In this document: positions 19,218-28,866 of the stretch, one piece after another
How the letters are laid out: each line of letters begins with the position of its first letter
Numbering within the stretch: the first letter of the stretch is position 1
Assembly (NCBI GenBank): GCA_963793625.1
Contig: CAWCAT010000004.1
Location: 310,001 to 374,000 of the forward strand
Source of the DNA: G963668605 sp963793625
GTDB lineage: Bacteria; Acidobacteriota; Terriglobia; Bryobacterales; Bryobacteraceae
Direction: 5' to 3'
DNA length: 64,000 nucleotides
Notes under the pieces: model-generated
Told to the model about the DNA's origin: nothing
Databases searched by the model: none
The model's input: the letters and a program-made list of their open reading frames with translations, nothing else
Translations under genes and position numbers: made by a program

Positions 19218-21562
19218 GTGCGCATTCGCGCCATCAGATAGAGCCCCGCGAGCGAGAAAACCACGTCAGGCGACCACGCTGCTACTGAGGCCGGCAACTG
19301 GTTCAGATTTCCGATCTGTTCGAACGCCAGGCTCACAGACCAGTAACTCGCAGCGATGCCGAGGCTCACACCCACTCCTGCCATTGCGCCGCGGCTGCCC
19401 GTGAGAAATGCGAACGGCACTGAGATCATCGCCATGATCAGCGCGAACAGCGGGACAGCGAACTTCTTATGGTATTGCACCTGCAAGCTTCACGGTTTCG
19501 AAGCCGCTTTGCTGTAGCTCGCTGATGTAGCTCGCAAGCTGATGGAAATTCATCTGCTTGTCCTGCTTCACTTCTTTCAAGAAGTAGCTGGGCGGTTCAT
19601 CGAGTTCTGGGAACGTAGCAGTGGATCCGGAGAAGTCTTTAAACACGTCTTTTGTGTCGCCGAGAAAATCGCGCGCCCAGCCATTCTGAAAAATCCAGGC
19701 CTTCAGTGAGGGCTCCCAGCGCGCGCGTTCGGCATAGATGTGGCGTTTCATGCGGAATGTCTCAGGGTCGAGTTCGTAGACCTGGACGCCGCCCATCACG
19801 TTCTCGCTGGCGCTGGCATCGAAATACTTGTAGTAGTAGATTCGAAACCCCGAACCCTGACCGCGAATCCACTTACGGTCCGGACGTAGATACGTTTGCA
19901 CCGGTTTGCCCTTTGATCTCATTGCGAATCGCGTCCTGCTTCACGTTGGCGCTGGGCACGACGTAGTGGTCAAACAGGAACAGCAAGCCACTCAACGCGA
20001 TGCTGGCCACCAGTACGGGTATCGACAAGCGGTACAGGCTGACGCCGCAGGCTTTCATTGCGATCACTTCGTTGTTCTTCGAAAGTACGCCGAAGGTGAC
20101 CAGCACGGCCACCAGGACACTGACCGGCGTGGAATCGTAAACTCAGTTTGGGCGTGAGGAAGAACAGGAATGTAAACACGCGCGACATCGGGACTTTGTT
20201 CTTAACCACATCTCCGAGCAGCTCAAAGAACTGGAAGACGTGAATCATCAGAACAAAACTGCACAGCAGTAACGCAAAATAAAACAGGAAGGAACTCAGG
20301 ACGTAGCCGTCTATGAGTTGCGGGAGTAACGGCAATCTGATCCGGCGGGTATCCATTACCGGATCCGGAGCTGATGGCATCGATCCGCGCACCCGCACCC
20401 AAACACGCTGCAGGGCTGTGCGGATGAGCCCCACCCAGTCGCGCTCGCCGGGTACTTCCAGACGCAGCATCAATATCAAGCCGACGATCGCAAATATTGC
20501 GTTGGGGGTCCAGACCGCAAGCGCCACCGGCAGCGTCTTTTGCAGCGCAAGACGAATCAGGCTCATGAGCCCCAGATAATACAAGAACGCGAGAAACACG
20601 GTCAGCACCATCGCTGTGGATCTGCCACCCTTACGCTGAGAAACGCCCAGCGGAATACCGACTAGAGCCAGCAGCAAGCAAGCCGGCGGGAGTGCCAGGC
20701 GCTGATGCAGTTCAATGCTCGCCTCCACCGAGTTCTTCGCGGCCTCGATCAGCACGGGTGTCGGCATTTCGACGTGCGACTTCGAGACTTTCACTTGCCC
20801 CTGGCGTTCGGCCTCCAACACCTGATCGCCGCGCGGGAACCCGGTCGTATAGTAGCTGCTTGGATCCTTGCCGGCTTCATAGGAACGGCCGTTCAACATT
20901 GATAACTGAATGCTGTTGCGGCGAATGTCAGGCACCGCAAGCGCTTCGGTAGCCACTGTAATGCGGGGTGCGTCTCCGGCGTCCTTGCTGCCCGAAAGCC
21001 GCTTTTCGACCGGGGTAAGATCCGCCATGAAAACCTTTTTCCAGCGGAACACAGGTCCAGGGCTGACGTCGGCGACATAGAGGATCGTTTTTGGAAATTG
21101 CTCTTCGAAGATTCGCGGCTGAATTTCGGCTGTCATCTCTGCCGCGATCAGCTTATTGAGAACTCTGTAGGTCTCGCGGATCGAGAGCGGTGTCAGCCAT
21201 AGCGAACATGCGGCGGCCGCGGCCATCGCGAAGAATGCGAAAAACAGAATAGGACCAACGACCTTGCGGCTCGGCACTCCGGCGGCTCGCATAGCCGTGA
21301 TTTCACCGTCACTTGACATGCGGCTGAGTCCAATCAACGTGCCTACCAGCACACCGATCGGCACAGTGAATATCAGCACGGAAGGAACCATCAGCATGAG
21401 CACGTAGCCGAGTGCGTTCCACGGCGCGTTGCTGCGCACCAAGGTTTCCAGCAGACGAGCGCTGCCGAGTTTCTGCAGGAACAGAACCACCGTAAAAAGC
21501 GCCGTACCGAGCACTGCGCTCGCAGCTATTTCACGAAAAATAGTTCTGTTGAGAATGCCCAT
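19214..21562 (-). CDS. lptFG: LptF-LptG fusion, lipopolysaccharide export permease (three frame breaks)
   Basis: The region from ATG 21562 to TAG 19214 is 783 codons. An unbroken frame covers a complete YjgP/YjgQ unit (spans at 15-35, 50-80 and 100-125, a beta-jellyroll periplasmic part, and C-terminal spans ending IFAIVGLILMLRLEVPGERD). It then runs through a short linker into the start of a second unit (LIDGYVLSSFLFYFALLLCS). Frame changes near 20135, 19895 and 19480 continue the second unit with LSKNNEVIAMKACGVSLYRL and FAVPLFALIMAMISVPFAFL. LptF and LptG are normally separate partners that pass lipopolysaccharide from LptB2 to LptC. Here they are one chain. It is followed 3 bases upstream in the operon by the TldE-like gene. 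Confidence 0.85.
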
Positions 21563-21565
21563 CGA

Positions 21566-23347
21566 TCAGTTCGTGCTTACCAGCGGTGGCGCGGGGACCA
21601 CCGGAGGTATCGGCGTCTCCTCCTGCGGCTTCTCCAGATCGAGATCGTCAAACAAAATCGAGGGCGCCACTACCGCTGAACCAGTAACGAAGTTCGCGCC
21701 GCCTATCAGGGCGAACGGGGCAGTGTTGTTCACGAAGTCGAAGTGGTAGCTCTCGTCGGACGCCGCCACGATGTCACGCAGCGAGCGAACCGAGAGTCCG
21801 CGGAAACGCAATCCGCGTACAAGTTCTTCACGACCATCAGGGTAAACGCGGTACACCAGGATTGGAATGCTGACTGCGCGGCTCGAACCCGACTGGGCCA
21901 TGGATGCGGAAATCCTGCGCAGCTCTTCCACCGGGGCTGACGAAGGGAAGTCCATTTTGCGAACCAACAGGCCGTAGGGCTTGCTGCGCTTCTGCACCAT
22001 CTCGATGAGCTTCTTCTTCATGTCCGCCGCTGGTACTGTGACGGACGATTTCACAAACAAGTTGCTGATGACTGCTGCTTTCGCGCCGAAATTGCCGGGC
22101 AGGCGAGCGCGGCCATTGGACGCCGCGAAGCCCTTAACGGGCTGGCGTGTCAGTAAAAAACCGGAGAGCGAACCCTTTTCGACGACCTTCACGGGAGCCG
22201 GGATGACGCCTTCCAGATCGACTTGATAATGGCCCAGCAGAGTACGCCCGCGCCATTCCGTCTGCGTGGGATCGTCGATCGCATCCATCCACTCCGGCAG
22301 CACTCGGGAACCCATGCGGCCTTCCAGTTCGCTTTCGAGAACAGGGATGGGCCTTCCTGGAATCGCCACAGGGCGGCGTGTCGGCGAAAGATTACGGCCA
22401 AGTACTTCGGCAAACAGTTGGGCTGCCGCTGTGCCTTCAAACATCACGGGCCCGGAGTAAGCCTCGCTCACGGGCGCGCCCGCCAACGCGGTGACATTTT
22501 GCGCGAGCGCCAGGGCCGATTTCTGCAGATCCGCTTCGCTGGGCAGGTGGTCCGCATCAACAGCCTGGAACAGCGCTGTGTCGCGTACCGTCGAGCCATC
22601 CTCAGCCTGTGCGGAGGCTTTGATGCGCAAATAAGAGAGATTGTCGGGAACACGCACCTGCGTGCCTTCCGAAGTTACCAGATAGGAGGTCGCCTGCCCT
22701 GCCTCCAGCTCAACACTGGAACTGAGAACTACCGGAAACCTGGCAAAGACCGCGGAAAGCGTGCGTACGCGTCCTGACCAGAGCCGCTCATCCACGCTCT
22801 TCTGCGTGATCGGAAGTAGTTTCACGACTGGCGTGACCTTGCTGAAATCCTCCAGCCGTTCCGTAACCACGAAATTGGAGAGAGCGGCACGCTTGCGCGC
22901 AAACGCTTCCGACGACGCCTTGAACGCGCTGTCTGTCGCCAACCACAAGTACTGGCGCAAAGGCAGTACACGATTTTCGATGGGCATGCTGCCCATGCCG
23001 CCGCCCGCGAACAAGTCAGTCAAAATGAAATTCGTATTGTCGAGACCATAGGTGCCCACTCGAACCTGGATGCGCGGAAAACGCATCCTGTTGGTACGGT
23101 GAGATAGAAGGCCGCCCAGGCTGGCCGATACGGCAAAGCTCTCCGAGTCGTCAACTGCATACTCCACGTAATAGGGAGCTTCCAAACTGGCAAAGCTGAG
23201 TTTTTTGGAACGATCCATCTCGGCGTTCAACGCACTCAGCAGCGCATCGTCTTTCGAAGGTTTGGGAGCGTCTTTGCGAGCTTGCGCACACAATGTCGCA
23301 GCGCCCAGAATCACAATCATCAGCGAAAGCAGAAGGCGGCGGTTCAT
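21566..23347 (-). CDS. Exported TldE/PmbA-like protein lacking the zinc motif
   Basis: This 593-residue protein begins with a signal peptide (RRLLLSLMIVILGAATLCAQ). It is clearly paralogous to the next gene: both carry YYVEYAVDDSESFAVSASLG-like starts, TSYLVTSEGTQVRVPDN and a C-terminal IPILVYRVYPDGREELVRG. Where the active member has the HExxxH zinc site, this one reads AAAQLFAEVLGRNLSP, so the metal ligands are gone. That is the relationship seen between TldD and TldE (PmbA) in other bacteria, where the inactive subunit is needed for the heterodimeric protease. The start overlaps the upstream stop by 4 bases (ATGA), which implies coupled translation. Confidence 0.8.
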   Translation of the reverse strand: MNRRLLLSLMIVILGAATLCAQARKDAPKPSKDDALLSALNAEMDRSKKLSFASLEAPYYVEYAVDDSESFAVSASLGGLLSHRTNRMRFPRIQVRVGTYGLDNTNFILTDLFAGGGMGSMPIENRVLPLRQYLWLATDSAFKASSEAFARKRAALSNFVVTERLEDFSKVTPVVKLLPITQKSVDERLWSGRVRTLSAVFARFPVVLSSSVELEAGQATSYLVTSEGTQVRVPDNLSYLRIKASAQAEDGSTVRDTALFQAVDADHLPSEADLQKSALALAQNVTALAGAPVSEAYSGPVMFEGTAAAQLFAEVLGRNLSPTRRPVAIPGRPIPVLESELEGRMGSRVLPEWMDAIDDPTQTEWRGRTLLGHYQVDLEGVIPAPVKVVEKGSLSGFLLTRQPVKGFAASNGRARLPGNFGAKAAVISNLFVKSSVTVPAADMKKKLIEMVQKRSKPYGLLVRKMDFPSSAPVEELRRISASMAQSGSSRAVSIPILVYRVYPDGREELVRGLRFRGLSVRSLRDIVAASDESYHFDFVNNTAPFALIGGANFVTGSAVVAPSILFDDLDLEKPQEETPIPPVVPAPPLVSTN

Positions 23348-25023
23348 TTCGATTCCTCCCGCACATCAGGCCTGGGCAAGATTGGCGGCCGGTCCATGCT
23401 TCGCTGTTTTTTCTGTACTTCGATTTCACTCACCAGCATCGCGGGGGCAATCGCCGAAACTGGCACCTGGCCGGATTCGGCGCCACAAATTCCGTTGAAT
23501 ACTGCACGGTTATCAGAAGTAGCCACGATCTTCGCGAAACTAGTGAGCGGCGTTCCGACGATATCAACTCCGCGCACGGGTTCATCCGGGCGACCGTCGG
23601 GATAAATGCGATAGACAATTAGCGGCATTACCGTAAATGCCTGCAATCCCTGTCGTCCGGTAGTCGTGAAGCCGCCGGTTACGGTGTCGAAATACAATCC
23701 ATAGGGCTTGCCCTGCTTCCGGATTTCATCGAGCAACATCTCCCGCAACTTCGCGTCCGACACCTTTTTGGAAGACTCCACGAACAAGTTGGATTGGCGC
23801 GCCACTGTTTCCGCGCCAGGTGACTTACGGCCATGACCATTGGATTGCGGGAAGTCGCGCACTGGCGAACGCGACAGTAGAAATGTCTTCAGGACACCGT
23901 GATCAACTACCGTGACCTTGCGCGCCGACACGCCCTCGTCATCGTAGCGGTACCAACCATTCAGGTCGATTCCTTCCGCGGATTTCTGGGTGGGGTCGAA
24001 AACTACTGAGAGGAACTCGGGCAAAACGGGCAGGCCTACGCTTTTCGCGAAAGTCTGGCCTTCTGAGTCATCTTTTTGCCGATGTCCCTCAATCCGATGT
24101 CCGAAGATCTCGTGGAAAAACACGCCGGCTGCGCGTCCGGATAGAATCGCGGGACCCACGAAAGGTTCGACCACAGGCGCCTTCACCAGGCGGTCAAGAT
24201 CGGCGGCCATTTTCTGTATGGCTTTGAGAACGGTCTCATCGCTGGGCAAACGCGAGGCATCCTCGGCGTCGAAGGTTTCGTAGAGACGCAACTCCATGCC
24301 ATCGAGTGGAGCCTTCACGGCGGCGGTAACCGAGACACGATAGAAGCCGCGCCCATGCTGGACACGAGTGCCTTCCGAGGTGACCAGATACTTGGTTTGG
24401 CGCTGCGCCTGAACAACGACGTTCGAATTAAGCACGCTGGGAAATTTCGCGAATTCCTGAGAGAGCTTGCGAACGCGGGCGGCCCAGGCTTCGTTGTCGA
24501 ACTGTAACAGGATGGGTGACTCGCTGAATTGGGAAGCTTTCTCGATCGAGAAATCGTCAGACTGATCCTCTGCCGCAGCTTTAACCTGCGCGTCGGTCTT
24601 CACGCGGATTAGCCGTTCTGAAGCAAGCTTGTAGGCGCGATCGGTTTCCAGCCAGACCCGTCGCCGGATGGAGTTCGGCACATTCTCAAACGTGATCTGG
24701 ACGGGCTGCGCAAACTGCACACGCTCAGCGCGAACTTTGTGGTAGTTATCGAGCTTGGGAGAACCGACGCGTACGCTGGTGTCGAAGACACGGCTGCGTT
24801 GGCCGCCCTTGTGCAGCATGGAACCCAGCGTGGCAGAAGCGGTGTAACTGTCATCGTCCACCACCGAGTAAGACAGGAAGTAAGGCTTTGGATCGGCCTT
24901 TTGCGAGAGCGTCTGGAAATTGCGCAGCAGCTCATCGCTTAAAACATCAAGCAATCCCGGGGTTTGAGCGGACGCGAGGGAAACTGCCGCCCCCAGCAGC
25001 AGGAAACGAGAAACCCTTATCAC
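23344..25023 (-). CDS. Exported TldD-like zinc metalloprotease
   Basis: This 559-residue protein starts with a signal peptide (FLLLGAAVSLASAQ) and carries the TldD/PmbA modulator-of-DNA-gyrase fold. The zinc-binding motif HEIFGH lies at residues 304-309, followed by RIEGHRQKDD. The glycine-rich downstream part (GGFTTTGRQGLQAFTVMPLI, YRIYPDGRPDEPVRGVDIVG) is typical. Classical TldD is cytoplasmic and with TldE removes leader peptides from modified peptides or degrades unstructured peptides. A signal peptide on both members is unusual and suggests periplasmic work. The signal peptidase gene lies next upstream on the same strand, 57 bases away. Confidence 0.85.
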   Translation of the reverse strand: MIRVSRFLLLGAAVSLASAQTPGLLDVLSDELLRNFQTLSQKADPKPYFLSYSVVDDDSYTASATLGSMLHKGGQRSRVFDTSVRVGSPKLDNYHKVRAERVQFAQPVQITFENVPNSIRRRVWLETDRAYKLASERLIRVKTDAQVKAAAEDQSDDFSIEKASQFSESPILLQFDNEAWAARVRKLSQEFAKFPSVLNSNVVVQAQRQTKYLVTSEGTRVQHGRGFYRVSVTAAVKAPLDGMELRLYETFDAEDASRLPSDETVLKAIQKMAADLDRLVKAPVVEPFVGPAILSGRAAGVFFHEIFGHRIEGHRQKDDSEGQTFAKSVGLPVLPEFLSVVFDPTQKSAEGIDLNGWYRYDDEGVSARKVTVVDHGVLKTFLLSRSPVRDFPQSNGHGRKSPGAETVARQSNLFVESSKKVSDAKLREMLLDEIRKQGKPYGLYFDTVTGGFTTTGRQGLQAFTVMPLIVYRIYPDGRPDEPVRGVDIVGTPLTSFAKIVATSDNRAVFNGICGAESGQVPVSAIAPAMLVSEIEVQKKQRSMDRPPILPRPDVREESK

Positions 25024-25080
25024 TCCACAAGGATAACATCCGCTGGGCCAGCGATACGTTTCGTCTCTGTTAAATAAGCG

Positions 25081-25881
25081 CTATTGTGCCGGTACGACGA
25101 TCGGGTATCCGTGAATTAGTTGGAAGGAGCGCTTCCAGCGAGTCTTGCTGAAGAAGTTCTGCGCCAGATCGAGCAGGTGATCGATGCCAATCGTCGGGCT
25201 GGCAAGGCGTTCGGTGGGCGCGTCGTAAGACCAGTAAATGATCAGGGGTTTGCCGATAATGTTTCCGCGCGGCACGAAGCCCCAGTAGCGGCTATCGAGC
25301 GAAGAATCGCGATTATCGCCCATGGCGAAATAGCAATTCGGAGGCACGACGACTTCGCCATTCACTACGTGCTGCGAGAGCATCTCCAGACCGGAATCGG
25401 AAAGCCTTGTATTCGGCTCGCTCGGAAAGTTGTCGCGGTAGGAATCGACATACTCCGTCTTGTGATACTTATACGGCTCGTTGAGCCGCTTCCCGTTGAT
25501 GAACACGGCCTTGTTCTCCAGCCGGATGCGGTCGCCGGGAACGCCGATGACACGCTTTACGAATGTCTGCCTTATATCCACGGGATAGCGGAACACGATG
25601 ATGTCGCCCCGCTTCACATCCGTGTACGGGAGCAGGTACTTGCTCACAGGACCGGCTGGCGCATAGGCTAGTTTGTCCACCAGCAAGTGGTCACCTATCA
25701 GCAGCGTATCTTCCATCGATCCGGTCGGGATGACAAACGCCTGAACAAGCGTCGTGGTACCGAAGAGCAGCAGCAAAATTGTAACCGTCCACTCGGCAAT
25801 AGTGCCGCGCGGGGGGTCTTTTCGCTTGCTGGGAGGGGTCTCCTGTTCCACGGGAGCCTGCGATTTCGTAGTATCAGCCAT
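25081..25881 (-). CDS. lepB: Signal peptidase I
   Basis: The start at ATG 25881 follows TTGAGG with 7-base spacing. After a charged N-terminus (lysine- and proline-rich) comes one membrane span (WTVTILLLLFGTTTLVQAFV). The serine box FVIPTGSMEDTLLIGDHLLV holds the nucleophile, the lysine box RGDIIVFRYPVDIRQTFVKR holds the catalytic lysine, and FAMGDNRDSSLDSRYWG forms the C-terminal signature. About 266 residues is normal. The enzyme cuts Sec and Tat signal peptides on the periplasmic face, which matters for the many exported proteins in this window. It forms one block with the 105-residue protein and rnhB. Confidence 0.95.
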   Translation of the reverse strand: MADTTKSQAPVEQETPPSKRKDPPRGTIAEWTVTILLLLFGTTTLVQAFVIPTGSMEDTLLIGDHLLVDKLAYAPAGPVSKYLLPYTDVKRGDIIVFRYPVDIRQTFVKRVIGVPGDRIRLENKAVFINGKRLNEPYKYHKTEYVDSYRDNFPSEPNTRLSDSGLEMLSQHVVNGEVVVPPNCYFAMGDNRDSSLDSRYWGFVPRGNIIGKPLIIYWSYDAPTERLASPTIGIDHLLDLAQNFFSKTRWKRSFQLIHGYPIVVPAQ

Positions 25882-25895
25882 CGTATGCCTCAATT

Positions 25896-26213
25896 CTATC
25901 CATTACTGGAGAATCTTCGAAGCCGAAAGACTTCGGAAAGAGCTATAAAGACGTTTACCAGACCCAGGCCGCTAATTGCTCCGCGCACATAGGGGTTAAC
26001 CCAAAAGCGGCGCCACTCGGGCACCATTGTTGCAAAATAATTATTCGGCCAAATATCCATCCACGGGAACACCATCAGGAATAATCCGACTTCGAACCCG
26101 ATGGCGGCCACCAGTAACGCAAACACTTTGTGGTACCACTTGAAGCGCGGCCGCTCGATCTCGTGATCGAGGTCGGCAGTCGCCTGAACCGGTCTTCCTT
26201 GTTCTAAATCCAT
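25896..26213 (-). CDS. Small two-span membrane protein between rnhB and lepB
   Basis: This 105-residue protein starts with a polar N-terminus (MDLEQGRPVQATADLDHEIE). It has a hydrophobic span at about residues 29-48 (VFALLVAAIGFEVGLFLMVF), an aromatic loop (MDIWPNNYFATMVPEWRRFW) and a second span (AISGLGLVNVFIALSEVF) before a basic end. I do not recognise a named family. Its ATG overlaps the 3' end of rnhB by 10 bases, and it precedes lepB by 15, so the three are almost certainly co-transcribed. A role in membrane protein handling is possible but unsupported. Confidence 0.75.
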   Translation of the reverse strand: MDLEQGRPVQATADLDHEIERPRFKWYHKVFALLVAAIGFEVGLFLMVFPWMDIWPNNYFATMVPEWRRFWVNPYVRGAISGLGLVNVFIALSEVFRLRRFSSNG

Positions 26214-26881
26214 ACACCCGGTTCCGTTTCAACGAAAAGTTCAGCCTGCATCCCCGCGCGGCAAGCTCGCACAGGTTCAAAAGAAAAGCGGTGAAGGGTA
26301 GTCGGCCCATACTGAGCGAGGGCTTTGTAGTGTTCTGGGGTAGCGTACCCTTTGTGGTCTTTAAGGCCGTACTGAGGAAAGATGGCATCCCAGGCACGCA
26401 TGCACTGGTCACGCGCTGTTTTAGCGAGAATAGATGCGGCCGCGATGCACCGCGACCGGGCATCTCCGTGAATAATCGCCTTTTGGGGAAGGGCCACTTC
26501 TAGTTTGACGGCGTCCACCAATAAAAAGTTCGGTTGAGGCCAAAGTTGATTTACCGCGCGCTTCATCGCCAGGCGAGACGCCTGATAAATATTGATGCGG
26601 TCGATCTCAAACGGATCGGCCGCCCCAATAGCGAAAGCAATGGCGCGTTCGCGGATTCGAGTTGCCAGTTCATCGCGATCCGCTGCGGAAACAACCTTGC
26701 TATCCTTCAATCCAGCGATTGGACGCGCCGGATCCAGAATCACTGCAGCGGCGAAAACAGGCCCGAAGAGACACCCGCGTCCGACCTCATCCACGCCAGC
26801 CACCAGACCGTACCCAGCTTCGCGGGCTTCCCTTTCGAGCGTCCCGAGACAACGGAAAACTGGCGGCTTTTGGCCTTGCAA
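26204..26881 (-). CDS. rnhB: Ribonuclease HII
   Basis: This 225-residue protein has the RNase HII catalytic signature. GLVAGVDEVGRGCLFGPVFA contains the first Asp and Glu, PARPIAGLKDSKVVSAADRD follows, and FLLVDAVKLEVALPQKAIIH holds a further acidic residue. SRCIAAASILAKTARDQCM and FPQYGLKDHKGYATPEHY complete the profile. It removes RNA and single ribonucleotides from DNA. The apparent start is TTG 26881, four bases after the rplS stop. No better start lies close to the first motif, so the exact N-terminus is uncertain. Confidence 0.93.
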   Translation of the reverse strand: MQGQKPPVFRCLGTLEREAREAGYGLVAGVDEVGRGCLFGPVFAAAVILDPARPIAGLKDSKVVSAADRDELATRIRERAIAFAIGAADPFEIDRINIYQASRLAMKRAVNQLWPQPNFLLVDAVKLEVALPQKAIIHGDARSRCIAAASILAKTARDQCMRAWDAIFPQYGLKDHKGYATPEHYKALAQYGPTTLHRFSFEPVRACRAGMQAELFVETEPGVWI

Positions 26882-26884
26882 GAG

Positions 26885-27232
26885 CTAGTCACGCTCTTTC
26901 AGACGAGCGGCCTTACCCTTAAGTGCGCGCAGATAATACAGTTTCGAGCGGCGAACCTTGCCGGTCCGGACGACATCGATGTGATCGACGACAGGAGCGT
27001 TGACGGGGAAGATTCTTTCCACGCCATGACCGAAGCTGACTTTGCGGACGGTGATCGTTTCACCCAAGCCGCTGTTCTTGCGGGCGATGACGGTGCCTTC
27101 GAACACCTGAAGACGTTCTTTATCGCCTTCCTTGATCTTGACGTGCACCTTGATAGTGTCGCCCGGACGAAATTCCGGGTGATCCTGGCGCTTGTTGTTG
27201 TTGATTACTTTCGTGAGCAACGCGTTATTCAT
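26885..27232 (-). CDS. rplS: Ribosomal protein bL19
   Basis: From ATG 27232 (MNNALLTKVI) the protein is 115 residues with the bL19 signatures FRPGDTIKVHVKIKEGDKER, LQVFEGTVIARKNSGLGETI and TVRKVSFGHGVERIFPVNAP. It forms part of the large subunit at the interface with the small subunit. It sits in the common bacterial order rpsP-khpA-rimM-trmD-rplS-rnhB. A start five codons upstream is possible in the same frame but unlike family members. Confidence 0.97.
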   Translation of the reverse strand: MNNALLTKVINNNKRQDHPEFRPGDTIKVHVKIKEGDKERLQVFEGTVIARKNSGLGETITVRKVSFGHGVERIFPVNAPVVDHIDVVRTGKVRRSKLYYLRALKGKAARLKERD

Positions 27233-27274
27233 CGGACTGTCCTTCATGCCGGCCGTCGAAACGTGCCTGCCGTT

Positions 27275-27969
27275 TTAATCTCGTTCTCTCAACAAATCGG
27301 GGCGTTGGCGGGCTGTCTTTTCCTGCGCCGCCTGCTTCCGCCACTTGCGAATCTCTTCATGATGGCCGCTTAAGAGCGTGTCCGGTATCTTCCAGCCCCT
27401 GAACTCCGCGGGCCGCGTGTACTGCGGACAATCCAGCAGCAGTGCATCACTGCTGAACGATTCCTGCACCGATGAACGCCTCGTTCCCGAGTACGCCCGG
27501 CAGCAATCTTGCCACTGCATCAATCACCACGGCTGCGGCCAACTCTCCGCCGCTCAGCACGTAGTCTCCAATCGAAACTTCCTCGTCGGCAAGGTGTTCG
27601 GCGACTCGCTCATCGACACCTTCATACCGGCCACAAATCACCAGGACTTCCGACTGCTCGCTATAGCGGCGAGCCATCGCCTGATTAAACAACTTGCCCT
27701 GCGCCGACATCAATACCGCTTTTTGACCCGGCTTACGCTCCGGCCAAATCGATTCGACCGCCAGAAAACAGCGGCTCCGGCTTGAGCACCATGCCCTCGC
27801 CTCCGCCAAACGGCCGATCATCGACGGTCTTATGCCGGTCGGACGTCCAGTCCCGGAGATTATGTATGCGGATCTCCAGTAAACCGGCTTCCGCCGCCTT
27901 ACCAACTACGCCATGCTCGAACGGTCCCCGGAAGAACTCCGGGAAAATCGTCAGAACATGAAAAATCAT
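27275..27969 (-). CDS. trmD: tRNA (guanine-37-N1) methyltransferase (two frame breaks)
   Basis: The gene starts at ATG 27969 (MIFHVLTIFPEFFRGPFEHG), overlapping the rimM stop by 4 bases. The first segment includes HNLRDWTSDRHKTVDDRPFG and GGGEGMVLKPEPLF. A shift near 27765 leads to LVICGRYEGVDERVAEHL and DEEVSIGDYVLSGGELAAAV, the trefoil-knot cofactor site. A second shift near 27480 gives LLLDCPQYTRPAEFRGWKIP and LSGHHEEIRKWRKQAA. All motifs of TrmD are present in order. TrmD prevents +1 frameshifting on the ribosome and is essential in most bacteria, so the breaks are almost certainly sequence errors and not real mutations. Confidence 0.9.
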
Positions 27970-28497
27970 CGGCGATTCAATTCCTTCAGACCCTCAGGCA
28001 GGTCCGCTACTATCCGCTTGCCGGCTATATCGACCTCAACACAGATCGCTTTCACCAGCGGGATCAGCAACTCGCCTTCGCTGCTGTCTACCACCAGCAA
28101 AGACGGCCCACCCGGTTCCTCTACATCCGACACAATCCCAAGTTCGTCTCCGGAGGCCTTCTCGATCACCTTACAACCATACAGGTCCGAGTGATAATAT
28201 TCGCCTTCCGGTAAAGCGGGCCGCAGTTCTTTTGGAATGCGAACTTCAGCGCCGCGCAACAATTCGGCGTCTGAAATCGAATCTACTCCGCGGAACTTCA
28301 GGACCAAATGACCATTGTGATCCCAGGCATCCTCAACTTCATAAGGCTGCTGGGGCACGGGACTCTTTTCCACGAAACAGGAAAACCGTGCCGAGTTCCG
28401 CGAATCTTTCAGGCGGGCTGCCATACGACTCGGCTGCCACCTCTCCGCGATTACCCCGGGCACGTAAGATCCGCGCCACTGCTATCCATTCTTCCAC
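27966..28497 (-). CDS. rimM: Ribosome maturation factor RimM (one frame break)
   Basis: The start is a GTG at 28497 giving VEEWIAVARILRARGNRGEV, the family N-terminus. The first domain continues to about 28360, where a one-base shift joins PYEVEDAWDHNGHLVLKFRG and the PRC-barrel domain (DLYGCKVIEKASGDELGIVS, SEGELLIPLVKAICVEVDIA). The C-terminal IPLV and DLPEGL are typical. About 177 residues is the normal size. RimM binds S19 and helps 30S assembly. Like trmD it carries a frame error in a conserved housekeeping position. Confidence 0.85.
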
Positions 28498-28525
28498 AGG
28501 AAACGGTCAGGGTCCTATCTGACGG

Positions 28526-28756
28526 CTACTCCAGTATTTCCAGAGTAAAGCGCCGGTTTAGCTTCATCCCTGCGGCGCCCAGCAATGTGCGGATTGACCG
28601 GGCTGTTCTGCCCTGTTTCCCAATCACCTTGCCAAGATCGCTCGGCGCAACCCGCAGTTCGAGAACAGTTACCTGCTCGCCCTGCACTTCGCGCACTGTG
28701 ACCTCTTCGGGGATGTCCACGAGAGCCTTCGCAATTTCTTCTACTAGTTCTCTCAT
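28526..28756 (-). CDS. khpA: KH-domain RNA-binding protein KhpA
   Basis: From ATG 28756 it is 76 residues: MRELVEEIAKALVDIPEEVT, a beta strand, then the KH core LGKVIGKQGRTARSIRTLLG with the GxxG loop, and a final LNRRFTLEILE. Small KH proteins between rpsP and rimM bind structured RNA and pair with KhpB in several bacteria. A GTG three codons upstream is the alternative start. It is 29 bases from rimM and in the same transcription unit. Confidence 0.92.
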   Translation of the reverse strand: MRELVEEIAKALVDIPEEVTVREVQGEQVTVLELRVAPSDLGKVIGKQGRTARSIRTLLGAAGMKLNRRFTLEILE

Positions 28757-28866
28757 CCCACTCACCTACCCTTTAACTTGCAAGCAGCGTGATTCAGCCG
28801 ACGCCAAAGATGCAGCGCGTCGTTCCACCTACGATAATACCATCACGCAGCCGGAAAACAGCCGAA

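Noticed and set aside
26534..27373. Plus-strand frame of 279 codons across rnhB and rplS
   Set aside because: It is antisense to two conserved housekeeping genes and has no family resemblance.
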